From Tetrastigma voinierianum (taxonomy: Eukaryota; Streptophyta; Magnoliopsida; Vitales; Vitaceae): 64,000 bases of DNA. Shown here piece by piece: positions 1 through 12,323 of this stretch; the stretch's first letter is position 1, and each line of letters starts with the position of its first letter. The notes below the pieces were generated by a model, which was not told the DNA's origin, did no database searches, and saw nothing but the letters and a program-made list of their open reading frames with translations. Made by a program: the position numbers and the translations under genes. The DNA lies in assembly GCA_016808115.1 (NCBI GenBank), contig JAEQBH010000035.1:1302001-1366000 (forward strand), given 5' to 3'.

Positions 1-866
1 AAAATCCAAAATTTGTGCAGATCTCGGATGATGAAACGGATTTCAGTTGGAATCGTCTCGCAAAATATAGCTAGCACGCCGAATTTCGTCGAATTTCGAG
101 ACAGTCGGAGTTGACACGTTTTTCGAGGCATTGAGTAATAGGTGCCGGAGAATGAAATCTGATGTGACAAAAGTCACATATAACATGTACTCATGTTACA
201 CATGGTGCATGGGTAGAGAGATGATGGAAATGGACGGCTGAGATAGTGCGAATGGCGAGAAAATACAAAGCAGGGACATGATGGGCATTATTGAATTTGT
301 TTAAATGAGAAAAGACAAAAAAGAAACAAGTGTCATCCTCTTCCAGTATCAATGGGCTTCAAAAAACGTGAAAAAAGGAGGAAGGGACTTGCAGTGGCTG
401 GAGATTTCGTTTTAGAGACGAGAGAGAGACTTCTCTCTAGGTTTTAGAGGGAGATTTGTTTCAGTGTTTGGAGGTCATGGAGACTTGTCGAGGTGAAGGA
501 AAGCTACTCCTACGCATCAGGCCTACGATGTGGGCATCGGTTTTGGAGTTTTGAAAAACTCCATGAGGTAGAAGTTATCCTACTTGGGTTTACTTTATTT
601 AAAGTGTTTTATAATGTTTCGATTGGGTTGGGGCCTTGAGCATTGTTGATCGGTCCCGAAACTTGGGACCAAATTGTTTAAATTTACTGGAACCCTGAAT
701 TCTGATTCGTGGCTGCTCACGAATGTTTGGAGTGGCAGGTAATGTAACTTATGCCATAGATTGTGTGTTGTGATATGCATAAAATGAAATGGTAGTGAAA
801 TTCGAGTTAACAAAGTGAACTGATGATTGGTGAATTAGGAAAGCAGTAACGGGGTTTCCCTTTGTT

Positions 867-877
867 CATATAAATAG
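867..877 (+). promoter_or_regulatory. TATA box of the 5' LTR
   Basis: CATATAAATAG sits mid-LTR, where the U3/R promoter is expected. The same position in the 3' LTR holds CATATAAAT (7,935-7,942). Conservation between the two diverged LTRs supports a real core promoter. Its activity is not known. Confidence 0.55.
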
Positions 878-1187
878 TGTTACGCAAAATATTTTTGTGA
901 AATAATGTGTTTTGTTGAGTGAATTCAAATCAGTGCTCGTGGTTTGTGTTAATTAGCCCTCGTGAGGCTAATTTTGGTGTAATGGAATGTGAAATTGCAT
1001 AACATGTTTGTGTGATTTACGTGCGAATATATTCATGATTATATATTTGCATGTGTTATATGATTGTATTGGAAATGGCATCATGCATTCCATTTGCACT
1101 AGGGCACCTTAGAACGATAAAAGTGAGTGCATGAGGTGGTTCATTGAGAGAGTGGTTTCGAAGGGTTGACTAATAATAATATTTATT

Positions 1188-1320
1188 GGAGGGTAGTCTA
1201 TATAAAATATCAATCGTCGGAGTCGACCCAATTGATATACATCGGAGGGTTGTCCACTAAATAGATCATCAGAGTCGGTCCATTACTTATATCGGAGGGT
1301 TGTCCATAATTAAAAACAAA
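1188..1320 (+). repeat. Short tandem repeat inside the 5' LTR (about 50-56 bp period)
   Basis: GGAGGGT(A/T)GTC begins at 1,188, 1,244 and 1,294, giving spacings of 56 and 50 bp. Each copy is followed by a TCGGAGTCG-type stretch. The 3' LTR has the same triplet at about 8,269, 8,333 and 8,383, so the repeat predates insertion of the element. Confidence 0.65.
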
Positions 1321-2414
1321 TATCTGGCATCGTGTTTTTATACCATCGGCAAAGCTTGAGGCTTAAGTGTGAAGTCGATGAGACTTGGGGTATGAGTTGA
1401 TCATACCAGACATTTAAGTGGATTAAACATTTGCGAATATATGTTTCATTGGGCAGCTATGCTTGGGTGGAGAGTAACCCATTTAGGGTGATTCCACTAC
1501 TGGGCGATAGCTCACCCTGTCGAGGGATATTATTTTCAGGTGCAGGGAGCGTGCGAGGGGACGGCTCGTCCTAGAGGTTGTTTTAGAAGAAAGTCGGGTT
1601 GTGGCTTTGGTATTATGATGTAGTACACGTATTAGAATTCTAGAATTTTAATATATGTTGTATAAGAGTAAATTTTTAACTCTTGGAACTATTGTATATA
1701 GTTGGGATTTATTTGGATGAATATTGGTTTATGGGCCCAAGTGGCCGTTTTCACTCATATATTGTTATATTGGATTGTTTGGGACAAGTTTGTATATGGG
1801 TGAAGCTCCCGGAGACTGCCGTTTTCGTGAGAGATGTCGGGTCAGCCCAGAGCATTCCACGAGTGTTCAGAGGTTGACGGGTGTCCAGCGGACCCCGAGT
1901 TTGGGGTGTCACGGTCGAATCAAAATCAAGCTAAAATGAAATTTAAAATTTTCGAAAAATAAAATTTTCAAGGAAATTTTATTGATCAAAATGATTTGTT
2001 TAAAATGAAATTATGTCTTGCATTTCTTATGAATGCAAGGACTTGAAGTATATGAACTATTTACATTATGAATAGTATCTCGAGAATTTTGTGCTTATGT
2101 CTTAGAGATCTTGTATTATATTAACTACCATTTGAAATTGTGATTCTTGTGATTTGTTCTTAGAAAACTATATGCATGGTGTAATGTATATAGGAAAAAG
2201 GGTGAATGCTAAGGCTAGGAACTATGACCTTAGGGATTTGGATACTGAAATGAATAAGAAAGCTTTGAATTTTATTGAAATAAATGAATTGAGTGGTTGA
2301 AATTTAGTGCCACTTAGGAAATGAACGGGTCAGTTCATGGTTGTCAAGTCAATTGGTAATTGGCATGTGCATTGCTAGTTAGACTGAAATTAAAATTTAA
2401 TGATTCTTGTTGCC

Positions 2415-3325
2415 ATTGGAAATATGTAGATGGCTAGTCGAGAACCGAGGGCGGGACGGGGCGGTAGAAGGGCGTCCGCGAGTGCGGTCGGGCACCACCA
2501 GTATTCGATAAGCAGGCATTTGTTAAGGCCGTAGGTATTGCGGCGGCTACTATCGCACAGGCTAGCGTAGCAGGTAGTCAAAGAGATCCTAGTAACCTCC
2601 AGAGGTTTTGGGCGCATCATCCTCTGACATTCACCGGAGGAGGAGATCCGATGGTGGCAGACCATTGGTTCATGCAGATTGAGAAGGTGTTAGAAATTTA
2701 TGGAGATTACCGACACTACCCCGAGGATTAGACTGGTGTGTTCCGGCTAAGGGTGAGGCTTAGCCTAAGAGTATGGTGGAGATGGGCAAGGACCTCACAG
2801 GAGACTTAGAGGCTATGACATGGGAGAAGAGTTCGGGAGGCGTTCATGGGTAAGTACTTTCCAGATACTGCGAGGCATGCGAAAGTTCAAGATTTCCTAG
2901 AGCTGAAGTAGGGGGTGATGACTGTGATGGATTATGTGGCTAGGTTCACAAAGCTTTCCCGATTTGCTGATGATTACATGGCCACGGACATGGCTAAGGT
3001 TAGGAGATTTGAGAATGGGCTGAAGATGTCCATTTGGGCCAGGATAGTAGGACTTCGTCTACAGGATATGTACTCCATGGTTAGGACAGCCCTAACCATA
3101 GAAAAAGAGATCGAGGATGCTAGGAGCACTAGGGATGCGGGTTTTAGTAGCAAGAGGAAGGAAAGTCAGTCTTCTTCTAGTTTAAGGAAGGGTAGAGGCA
3201 GTTCACGAGGATTATAGAGTTAAGCGACCATCGAGGCGAGGACGGATAGAGTCGCCGGTCAGGCGGGGCAGATGGTGTGCTACCATTGTCAGCAGCCTAG
3301 ACACATGAGGAGGGATTTCCCCTAG
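2415..3325 (+). pseudogene. gag: Chromovirus gag (capsid and nucleocapsid), broken
   Basis: Gag forms the virus-like particle that packages element RNA. A capsid-type segment at 2,603-2,690 encodes HPLTFTGGGDPMVADHW, a hallmark of plant Ty3/gypsy gag. After in-frame stops, the same frame reopens at 2,915-3,217 with the retrotransposon-gag core (DYVARFTKLSRFADDY, then KVRRFENGL) and a serine/lysine-rich tail. A zinc knuckle follows at 3,272-3,319: C-x2-C-x4-H-x4, with the last ligand changed from Cys to Phe (3,317-3,319). Several stops (for example near 2,728 and 2,910) and the lost ligand make it non-functional. Confidence 0.85.
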
Positions 3326-3559
3326 AGACAGGGATCCCAGGGTTTCGGGACAGTGCAGTCCTAGACAGCGGTAGGATAGGAGAGGATACAATACATTCCT
3401 CCTGGCCGGTGTCTGGTAGGAGCAAGTTTGGTTCAGGGGAGGCTACACGGGGCACCTTTCGTTTGAGAGGGCGGGGCTAGGGGTAGAAACTATGGTTAAA
3501 GGAAAAGGACGAGGCCATAGGCGGGAGACGTCGGGAGTTCGGGCGTGTTCGCCATCACA

Positions 3560-6500
3560 CGGCCCGGCTAAGTCGTGGTCCACGACCCGATGTGCGAGTG
3601 CGTTTTGCTATCTTGCACATGGGCGAGAGTGTTATTGATTACGGTGCCGTTCAGATTCATTCATCGGCTGCATCTTTGCATAGAGTCACAGAGGTCGAGA
3701 CCTCAAGATAGCCTCAGATGAGCCCTCCCTCTAGTTTAGGGGCAAGGATAGGTATTTAGCATGGCCATTGTTACAGCCTGAGAGAATCCCTGAGTCTCCA
3801 CCATTGTCGGACTCCCTGGGAGGATCATGTGATTATCTGTAGTGTTCACATGTCATCCCGATGATTCACTACGTGTGCACGCAGAGCCATGTTCAATCAC
3901 AGCGCAGGAGGCTGCCCGCCCCCACACCCACTGACTGAGGAAGCCTCAAGGAGACAAGCGTGACATTTTGCCCACAAAAGAAGATAGAAGAGGTCCAAAA
4001 CGACACATGAAGTAAAGTTTGGCTAGCAGCCTCCTTTACCCCAGGAGAACTGAGAGAATCGGTGACTTGGGACCCCACCCCTGGGTAGTATGCGTAAAGA
4101 AGGCAGATCATTTACATGGCCATACTGACCGCTTCTCCCACAGAGGGCAGTAGACTTTGCACCGCTCACACGCATTTCACCATCTCTATGACCAGATGGT
4201 GGATGGCACTGCCAGCTGAGTCGATAGAACTCGCAGTCCGGGCCAAAGGCCTTGATAAGGTTCGCCAGGGACGGAACAATTCGCGCACTCAACAAGGTGC
4301 TCCTAGTTTACTCTGGCGGCAGGCTGAGCGCGCGATCTCCACTCCGTGTACTGGATTATCGATAGCTTGAACACACATGACAAGAATCTGTGACTCCATT
4401 ACCTAGAGGATTTGACTCCATTTTGTTTTGATGCTGAGGAGCGCGAAGTTCACCTGAAGATAGCGCACACCGCACTGTTGTTACTATTAGTCAGAGGCCA
4501 GGGAGATAGATATCCCTAAGATAGCATTTAGTGAGCGGGCAAAGGTGTAAAAGTGACTTTCAGTTTACTATGATACTCCTTGGATCGAATTAGTCGTAGT
4601 CAAAGAAAGATTCAGCAGATCTCGTATAGGTTGTTTCGAACAACCCTATCTAGGTCAGTTTCGCTCATTTTTACGATACACCCTTACTCCATCTCAAATA
4701 GTAGAGCATGAGTATCATCTAAGGATTGTATTACGCTTGTTGAGACCATCACTTAGATGCTAAGTTCGCAAGTGCGTTATGCTTAAGCTCACCAAAAAGT
4801 AGGTACTAACATCGCAGCAGTATCCGAGTGTCGTGCCGCACCCAAGAGAAGCGTCGTAGGTCGTGATGAGTCGAGAGGCCAAAGGTCTTTGAGATACAGT
4901 TTTCTGCAGTGATTACCGGGTATTACAGAGATCTATTACGATTTCTCCTGATACAAAGACCTTTGAAAAGGTTAACCCTAAGGAGGTCAAGTTTGATTAA
5001 GACCGAGTAGAGGCATTCCAGAGTTAAAGATAGACTTACTTCATCTCCTATCTCGATAGTCCTTGTGGTTATGTGACGGTGGGTAATAGCAGTTTCGTGA
5101 TGCTCAGACCTGACTGGGATGTGTTTTGTGCTGGGCCTGAGGGGTAGTAGCTTATACCTCTGGCCATAGTTAACTGTCATGCTGAGTTTTGTAACTTGAT
5201 CCAGATGACACATACTTAGCTTCAGTGCCAGAGATGCTTCTCCTGCAGACTCAGCTTCACTTCACTGCGGTGAGGAGTTAGAGGTGTACCTTATACCATA
5301 AAATTAAGGCATATTTTCATCGAATAGTCCCACGAGGCAACGCGCAGATGGATGCGAGTCCCTGTAGAGGATTATGACTTCGTTCATCAGATTCCTCGCA
5401 GAAAGAAAAAGCCCTGCAAGCTGATGGCCCCAAATGAAGTCACGTGGGAGGCCAGTTAGTATAGCTTTCTGAGTGGCAGATGTCGCCAGGATCTGGGACG
5501 CTTGATTACAGATAGCGAAAGCGCACAGAGCTTCAGCTTCGGCGCTGTCGCGCACCTGCCTCTCAAGGGTTGGGATATAATGACCCCAGTTGTAAAACAA
5601 GATAGTGTAACTATCAAAGACCTGGTACAATGAGTATATGACGAGTACTGGACTGTCCACCATAGTCTCGTATAATACGTGAAAAGTTCTTGGTCTGGAC
5701 CACGAGAGAGAGATTCCTAGAGTTTAATCATCATCTGATTGTAGATCCAGGTGTACCAACGGAAGATACCATGGATCTCAGTCACAAAGACTATTATGGG
5801 ATGAAGAGACAATGAGGGACTGTCTCACTGATAACATGTCAGTTGCTACGGCACCAAACCAACAGGCCGTCAGCTCACCCAGGGAGCGGCTCGCTGGAAG
5901 TGGAGCACGCCAATGGAATAATCTTTAGAATCACTGAAGAATGACGGCCAGAGGGCATGGACGCGGTATGGGTGATGAAGTTGAACCGCCACAAGTCTGA
6001 CACTTTCACCGCAGCTATGAACCCCGTCGAGATGATCTACCGCTGGGTGATCAGAGAGTGAACTGGGTTGGCATGGAGCACTTGAGTTCGCCAGCACCAT
6101 AGGGAACTGGCGTTTACGCAACACTTTCGAATTTAGTTTCGGGCATATGGAACACGCCGACCATGAGGCAATCATCCACACCACATGGCTATCAACTGGA
6201 GGACCATATATGTTAGAGACACGTCATGGCACGCGCCGCGGATCACTTCATGCGCGTCAAAGTAATATGAATCCCGCCCTTTATGGAATTTTCCTAGCAA
6301 CATCGCTTATCAAAGCGAAAAGCATACGATGGAACCATATAGGCATTGTATGAGACCATGATATCAACCGTTATGTTGACCGAGGTGAAGAGAGTCACCA
6401 CCGTCCCCATTCGATTGTAGACACCCCGAGAAGGAACACACCCCGTCGCCCAAAGCCTTCAGGCAATGCACAAAAGTGAATGTTCATCTTTAGAGTTCGA

Positions 6501-6960
6501 GGTCAGTAGATCTACCCAGCTCTTAGCCAGTATGAGCGCCTGGCAGCGAGTGGCTAGGTTCCTGGCAAGCGAGCGGCAGCCTCGCCGAGGTTTATTGTAG
6601 CCGCTCGAAAGATACCAGAGGATGTGCGACCGTGTAGCATAGGCCGCTTCGGCGCGCCGATCATCAAACGATGTTAGGTGTCCACAATGTGTTTCATGTC
6701 TCCATGCTTCGGCAGAATACTTCGCGAATCCAAATCCATGGTGGATTGGGACATATTGAGGCTCATAATGACGGGATCCCAGGAGGGACACCAAAGGTAT
6801 TTTGGGCAGCCGATCAGGTTTTATGAAAGACCGCGGAGGCTATGCCAGGTGCTGCGGCGGCACTCCTGAGTTGGGAGGAGTCCACGTGGGAAGCGAGGAC
6901 AATGGGTGGGCCATATCCCTTCAGCAGATGAAGGTACCGATTAGTCGTTTGTGGTTGCTC
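3560..6960 (+). pseudogene. pol: Chromovirus pol (PR-RT-RH-IN-chromodomain), broken
   Basis: The aspartic protease site reads D-Y-G-A at 3,637-3,648 where the family has D-S/T-G-A. The RT fingers begin with MALPAESIELAV near 4,203 and GAPSLL near 4,295-4,312. The RT end includes EHEYHLRIVLRLL (4,704-4,742) and GYYRD (4,918-4,932). The catalytic FIDD/YxDD box cannot be recognised in the region upstream of 4,704. RNase H traces follow at about 4,990-5,270. Integrase traces include W-K-W (5,895-5,903) and DAVWVM (5,960-5,977). The C-terminal chromodomain-like motif SWEESTWEA lies at 6,869-6,895; in chromoviruses this domain targets integration to modified chromatin. Frames change every 50-300 bases. 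Overlapping open frames on both strands here are by-products. Confidence 0.8.
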
Positions 6961-7079
6961 AAACACGGTCAGCCGCGCTTACTGTAGAAGCCTTCATTCT
7001 TGCATATGTTGAGCATGTGATTGTCCAGTACCATCAAATTCCTTTTGGGTAGGAGATTTAGCATTCCGCAGGAAAATCT

Positions 7080-8960
7080 AGTTTCAAAATGGCAAAAATC
7101 GATCGGTCAAATTTGAATTTATTCTAGATCTGAGTTTATTTAAACGATCTGTTCCACAGAATCGTTTCATAAATTATTGAAGATTCTAACTTTGTTCCTA
7201 ATTTCGATACGAGTTTGATACATTTTTCGAGGCACATCGAAAAATTCAAATGAATGAATCTGATATGAGGCTGTGTCAAGATATAACATGTACTCATGTT
7301 ATACATGGAGAAACGTGTGATATTGCACAGATAACGCGAGGTTAAATGTCGAAATCCAAAGTCATAGGGATATGATGGGCCATTGAAGTTCTGCGCCAAA
7401 TCGTAAAGACAAAAGAGGAATAGCGTCATCCTCTTCAAATATCAATAGACCAACAAAAAACGGAAAAGGATTTATCGTACGATCATGCGCAGCCGGAAGA
7501 TCTCTTTAGAGAAAGAGCAGACTTCTCTAGGTTTCTCGCGACCGTAACCTCTGGAACCACGACAAGAAGGAAAGCTACCACGACGAGGCCCCGGGCAGGG
7601 CACCAGTTTGGATTTTTCGAAAAACTCCATGAGTGGATCATCCTTACTGCAAAGGTTTCACTTTATTTAAGTGTTTTATAATGCGTTCTCGGGTCAACAG
7701 GCCTTGAACGATCGCTTAAGATCTGTGGTCCTAAAAAACCTGGGACCAAATTGTTTGAACTTTATGGAACCTAAATGGATCGCCACGACTGCTTAGTGAA
7801 GCAATTAAACTAAAAGTTCGCTGGATTGTGTTGTATGGCATAAGGTCGGAAATGACTGCGATTCTGGCTGGCGGTGGCAGAAACCGGCGATTGCGATCGT
7901 CGGAAATTTCGCAATCCTGCAGGGTTTCACCGCCATATAAATCTCCGGATAATGTGAGTGTTCACAAAATATTTTGGTGGAAATAATGTACTGTTGAGTT
8001 ATTCAACACCGCCGGCGCCGTTAATTAGCCCACGCGGAGCCGTTCCCGGCAAATGCGAATGTAAGCGTCGCGCGCCAGCGTTTGGTGTGGATTTAAAATT
8101 ATGTGAGTATATTCATGATTATATATTCGTTATGGTGATTTCAGTTGAGGTTCAGCCATCATGTATGGCCTCATAGTGCACTAACCCCAGAACAGGAGTG
8201 AGTGCATGAGTAAGTTCATCAGAGAGAGAAGTGCTCGGGAGGGGTTTACTTAATAATAATATTTATCTGGAGGGTAGTCCATATAAGGCAACATCAATCG
8301 CTCTGAGTCGAACTGCAACGATATATACACTCGAGGGTCTGCCCATCAAATAGATCATCGGAGTCGGTCCATTACTTATATCGAGGGTTGTTCATAATTA
8401 AAAACAATACCTTTGTTTTTGAAATAATGTTTCTACATGTGACAGCTAAGTGGAGGGGGAAGTCTTCGCGAGAACCCTTGGCATGAGTTGATCATGGTAG
8501 ATTATAGATCATGTACTGCGCCCACAGAACGATGTTTTCATACTTCCACATAACGAGAGAGTTATGCACTTGAAGCAGTTATAGACCCATTAGTGATTCC
8601 AGACCACTGGCTATATAGCTCACCTCATTCTAAAAAGAGAGTAGTTATTTTCTGTACAGTATCTTGCTGCCTTCCATCTTGTGAGGTTGTTTTAGAAGAA
8701 AGCTTCGTTGTGGCTTGCATTATGACAGTACATGTATTAGAAGCCTGTAAGACATTTGTTATATGTCAGATAAGAGTAAATTAATCGTCCCCTTGAACTA
8801 TTGTATAGTTGCATTTATTGTATTAATATTATTTTGGCCTATGTGTTCTTAATTATATTTTGTGCCAGCTTTGATTGTTTGGGGACAGGTTAGGAGCATG
8901 GGAGAGCCTCCCAGACAGCGAGATCTGTCCCTGAGTACTCTGAGAGATGCCTGCCAATGA
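7080..8960 (+). repeat. 3' LTR of the chromovirus
   Basis: It is collinear with 1-1,911, including the shared ACATGTACTCATGTTA segment, the AAAACTCCATGAG segment, the TATA box and the GGAGGGT triplet. Many indels separate the two copies and the last 80 bases of the left LTR are barely recognisable here. The right end is therefore uncertain by several tens of bases. Confidence 0.75.
7935..7942 (+). promoter_or_regulatory. TATA box of the 3' LTR
   Basis: ATATAAAT lies at the position equivalent to the TATA box at 867-877 in the other LTR. In a live element it could drive readthrough into flanking DNA. Confidence 0.45.
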
Positions 8961-9440
8961 CATTCACGATGAAACATCATGGCCGACAGTAGTCAACATC
9001 CCTGACTGGCAAAGAGACCTTCCCTCCTCTTCTCAGCCTTTCTCTCTCCCTCTCCTCTTTCTCTCCCTTCCCTTCCTCCCATTTCTCTTTCTCCTTCCAC
9101 CCACCCTCCCTCCCACCGACTTCCTCTATTTCTAAAAAACTCCTGACAAATGGCTGTGGAATTACAAAGCTCATAATAGAGAGACATTTCAGCTCCATGG
9201 ACTGCTTGAACCTGAGAATCCCTCCCATTTTTTAACTTTTTTTTGTACTCTCATTTTCCTGACACACCTGTCTCTCTACCAATGGAGAGGCATGCTCTAC
9301 ACCCAAGAGATGCAAACCCGCCAGCTGCCTCTAACGACTAGAAATCACTCAGTGGTGCTGTCGTTATTGTTTGCTTAAACCCTCCCATGGCACTTTCTCT
9401 TAATTTATAACTTGGGTGATTGGTAAAACTGCTGTATAGC
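8961..9440. other. Non-coding stretch with a pyrimidine tract
   Basis: About 9,018-9,125 is almost pure C/T (CTCTCC/CTTTCC words). It opens spurious frames on both strands (Ser/Pro/Phe-rich on plus, Glu/Arg/Lys-rich on minus). No gene, tRNA or element end was recognised in the rest. Confidence 0.6.
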
Positions 9441-11829
9441 TAGAGTTGCCCCAAGAGCATGACATTCTATGCTATGGTCTAATTCCAAATCTCAGATATT
9501 ATCCACTCTATACTATATTCCAAAAATATGGTGTACCTGAGTACAATACATTTCAGCATAAACATTTCAGCAAGCATACATATGTCTCCTTTTCGGCGCA
9601 AAATTCAAAGTCTATTCCCTACATATCGTTCTTAATTTACGCGACTTGTACAATGTCAAGACAACTCCCATTGTGCCCAATAGTCACGTGACCGCGCCAA
9701 TCTGAAAATAGTTTTTAAAATAGAAATCAATGAGCTAAACGAGCTCAAGGAGGTATGCGTTTTTATAAAAGGTTTGCAGTTTCCGCAGCGTCGACCTCAA
9801 AAGCGTCAAACCTCCTTTTACAATTATTTTCCAGAAGTTTTCTTTTGCTTTGTTTCAAGTTTCTAAAAGTTTTCTATAAAACTTTCTTGTTTCATTGCTT
9901 TTGTACTTATTGCTTTGTTTTGTTTCCTTTAAAGTTTCTGCAAATCCCCGGTTTCTGCCGTTTGTGGTTTAAACTTCTTATAACTTTTTCTTGCTTGCTT
10001 GTCGATTGCGTTTGAAAGTTTTAAAACCTTTTACAAACCTTTGCTAAAAAGTTTCACAAATGATAAAACTGTTCTGCTCAGTCCTTCCTAAAGTTCAAAA
10101 CCTAAGAAAGTCAAGCATCCACTTCTTTTTAGTAAACCCAAAATGGTCAACATAACCAAAGCCAGCTTTGCAAACCCCCAGTCACCCAATCCCACTTCCA
10201 ATGATCCAGCTTTGTCCTTTCCCCAAAAAGGTCACATCACTGGGCTCTGATCTGTTTTGCTCACTCCTGTCCCGGTTTAGTTCCCACTTAAAAGTCCCAC
10301 CTGTGTGTGTGTCCACATGCCTTATATGCCATGAAAATCAACTACGCGCAACCTTCTCCGACCGTTTTAAAAGTGAATGATCCTGCATCTTTCCATCAGC
10401 CCATATTGTGCCTTTAGAGTCGAACCTTGCAAGTGCAAACCTTTCTTGACAAAAAGCCCCTCTGTGTTCTGCTATTTCATGTCCATGAAGTTTCAAATAT
10501 CAAAGTTCTTCCAAGCTTTACAAAGAAACCACGTCTGCATGCTCCATTATGTGTGAATGCTCCGCCTGTTTATTAGGTTAAACAATATATACAGCTTTTA
10601 TATTTCACAAACTTTTTTTAATGTATAGTTTATTTACATTTCTTTTAGCTATTTACAGAATTTAAAAACTGATCTGTTCTATACTTCCTTCAAATAAGTT
10701 CAGCCTGTCTTCTTCATGTCCACTGTTCACTGTTAGTTGCCTTCAAAGCAACATTATCTCATCATGCTAAAAACTAAACTAATGTTTTTCAAAACATTTA
10801 ATCAACCATTTAGTTTGTTTGTCACTTTGTTTCCAAATTGAAATGATTATCTAAAATCCAGTCAGGAAGTTCTTCTTGCAGAAAAAGAAATTGCAGAATA
10901 GTTTAATAATACAACACTAGTATTTGGAGGTGCAAAACGAGCTTGAACACTCCACCTCCTTTGTTTGCTTGGGTCCCTAGAGAAGCACCGTCACCTATCC
11001 CAAGGCCACATTTTTAATCCTAAAAGCACCTGGGGTACCAATAGCCACTTGCTAAATTAATCACACTTAACGATTTCCTAGACTTAGTCACACTCTTCTT
11101 ACTCTTTTAAAGCTAAGGTGCTATGGTTCTCATTCCAACTGAATCAACGCACTGAGCACTGAACTCGTTATTCCTTGCAGCTGAACTGACTACTGAAAAA
11201 CTAAAGCTGATGCAGGAATTTTTCAAGATACGGGCCCTACTTTGAGTGAATTTAGCCACTTAGGACTGAATTTGACGATGCCTACTTCTGTACTTTTATA
11301 CTCCTTGAAGCCTTGCGCTCTTGTGCCGCAATACTTGAATCACTTTCAAACTGATAAGCAAAGCTCGAGGAAAAGCTTGGTGCCAAATATTTAAAACTGG
11401 TCAACAGAAATTGTAATGTTGTACCGGTAGCAAAGCCTGGCGACTGGTAACTTGGCCAAATGACCAGAATCAAGATTGTACTTGTACAACTTCAAATTGT
11501 ACCGTAGAAAGATTAATCTGGTAATGCCCATTTCCTGTTATTTCTCCCACCTTGATGCCAATTCACCCATATAACTTCTATAACTATAATATTCAAAACT
11601 AACTTGAAATCATTCGTAACTCACACATGAGTTGGTACTTTGGAACCTCAAATACAAACCTAGGGTGAAAATCCAGAATACTACCTATGTCCACTAATAC
11701 TCTACACATCATGTAATTTGATGATCCCAAGTTTTCACATCAATTGGGGTTTTATTTCATAACCCCAACAATCAAAGCTCAGGTAGACCTTTACACAAAA
11801 CTCCAGGGCCAAAGGATGCAAACACCCCA
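9441..11829. other. Unassigned non-coding region
   Basis: No protein motif was recognised on either strand. About 9,830-10,080 is a T-rich degenerate repeat built from AAAGTTTTCT-like words, and 10,560-10,900 is AT-rich. The longest open frames are 70-86 codons and low complexity. It may be the LTR or interior of a transposon I cannot name. Confidence 0.4.
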
Positions 11830-12222
11830 CTAAAGCCCTAAGATCCAAAATGTTACCCAGCAACACATCAAACACATACCTTGATCTAGCCTCCTCCTCC
11901 TCCTTCTTCCCCTTCTCTTCCTCCGCTGCCTCTTTCTTTTCTCACCAATCGTGAACTTAGCCTTTGAGACCAAATGAGACACAAGTTGAATTAGCCTGAA
12001 AGTTTTAGGAGCTCCCACACCAAAAGCACCCATACTGTGGGTCCTAGGTTCTAGTGGAATCTTCCTGGGAGCATTAAAGAACTCGGTTGGGAATGAGGAT
12101 GTCCCCATGAGTGGGATCCACCTGAAGGGCACCTGAGGGTCACATGCGACCCCACAAAGAAAGCGCTTCTTACTGCCTCGGCAAGGCTCACCCCGGCCCG
12201 CCCGACTTGGTAGTGGTCCCAC
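11830..12222 (-). CDS. Unrecognised 130-codon ORF with an arginine-rich C terminus
   Basis: This open frame is richer in G+C than its surroundings. The middle looks like ordinary protein (for example GAFGVGAPKTFRLIQLVSHL). Near the C terminus is a run of Arg/Lys (KRKRQRRKRRGRRRRRR) encoded by a GAGGAGGA-type purine tract. On the minus strand AAG/GTATGT falls just after this tract (boundary about 11,880), a good plant splice-donor match, so the real exon could end there. I do not recognise a family. It could be a first exon, a gene fragment carried by a transposon, or chance. Confidence 0.2.
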   Translation of the reverse strand: MGPLPSRAGRGEPCRGSKKRFLCGVACDPQVPFRWIPLMGTSSFPTEFFNAPRKIPLEPRTHSMGAFGVGAPKTFRLIQLVSHLVSKAKFTIGEKRKRQRRKRRGRRRRRRLDQGMCLMCCWVTFWILGL

Positions 12223-12261
12223 CTGCCAGTGCCTACATCCCTAGCTCCACATGATTTCTTT

Positions 12262-12266
<5 letters not shown>

Positions 12267-12320
<54 letters not shown>
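12267..12320 (+). repeat. (GT)27 microsatellite
   Basis: An uninterrupted GT dinucleotide array of about 54 bases. On the other strand it gives a poly(Thr-His) open frame, which is not a gene. Confidence 0.97.

Positions 12321-12323
<3 letters not shown>

Larger units (their letters stand above)
1..1911 (+). repeat. 5' LTR of the chromovirus (left end outside window)
   Basis: This stretch is matched in order by about 7,080-8,960. Shared landmarks include the ATAACATGTACTCATGTTA segment (180-200 and about 7,280-7,305), a segment reading AAAACTCCATGAG (about 550-570 and 7,620-7,635), TGGGACCAAATTGTTT (about 665 and 7,740) and the GGAGGGT repeats. The right end is placed at TTGGGGTGTCA (1,901-1,911), the usual GGGGTGTCA-type end of Ty3/gypsy LTRs. 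No clear methionine-tRNA primer-binding site follows it, which fits heavy decay. Confidence 0.8.
1..8960 (+). mobile_element. Ty3/gypsy chromovirus, near full length, inactive
   Basis: Two diverged direct repeats of about 1.9 kb (1-1,911 and about 7,080-8,960) flank a plus-strand internal region. Gag, a CCHC-like knuckle, protease, RT, RNase H, integrase and a chromodomain-like tail follow in that order. This is the gene order of chromoviruses, and the C-terminal chromodomain points to that group, probably the Del/Tekay branch. The reading frames are broken many times, so no polyprotein can be made. The left end lies outside the window, so no target-site duplication can be checked. The family assignment rests on motif recognition by eye, not on a search. 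Confidence 0.85.

Noticed and set aside
5304..6794. Minus-strand open frames of 104-119 codons inside the chromovirus
   Set aside because: They lie antisense to recognisable integrase and RNase H sequence and have no motif of their own.
8977..9228. Glu/Lys/Arg-rich minus-strand frames and a Ser/Pro-rich plus-strand frame near 9,000-9,230
   Set aside because: They come from a pure pyrimidine tract read on both strands, with no protein-like composition.
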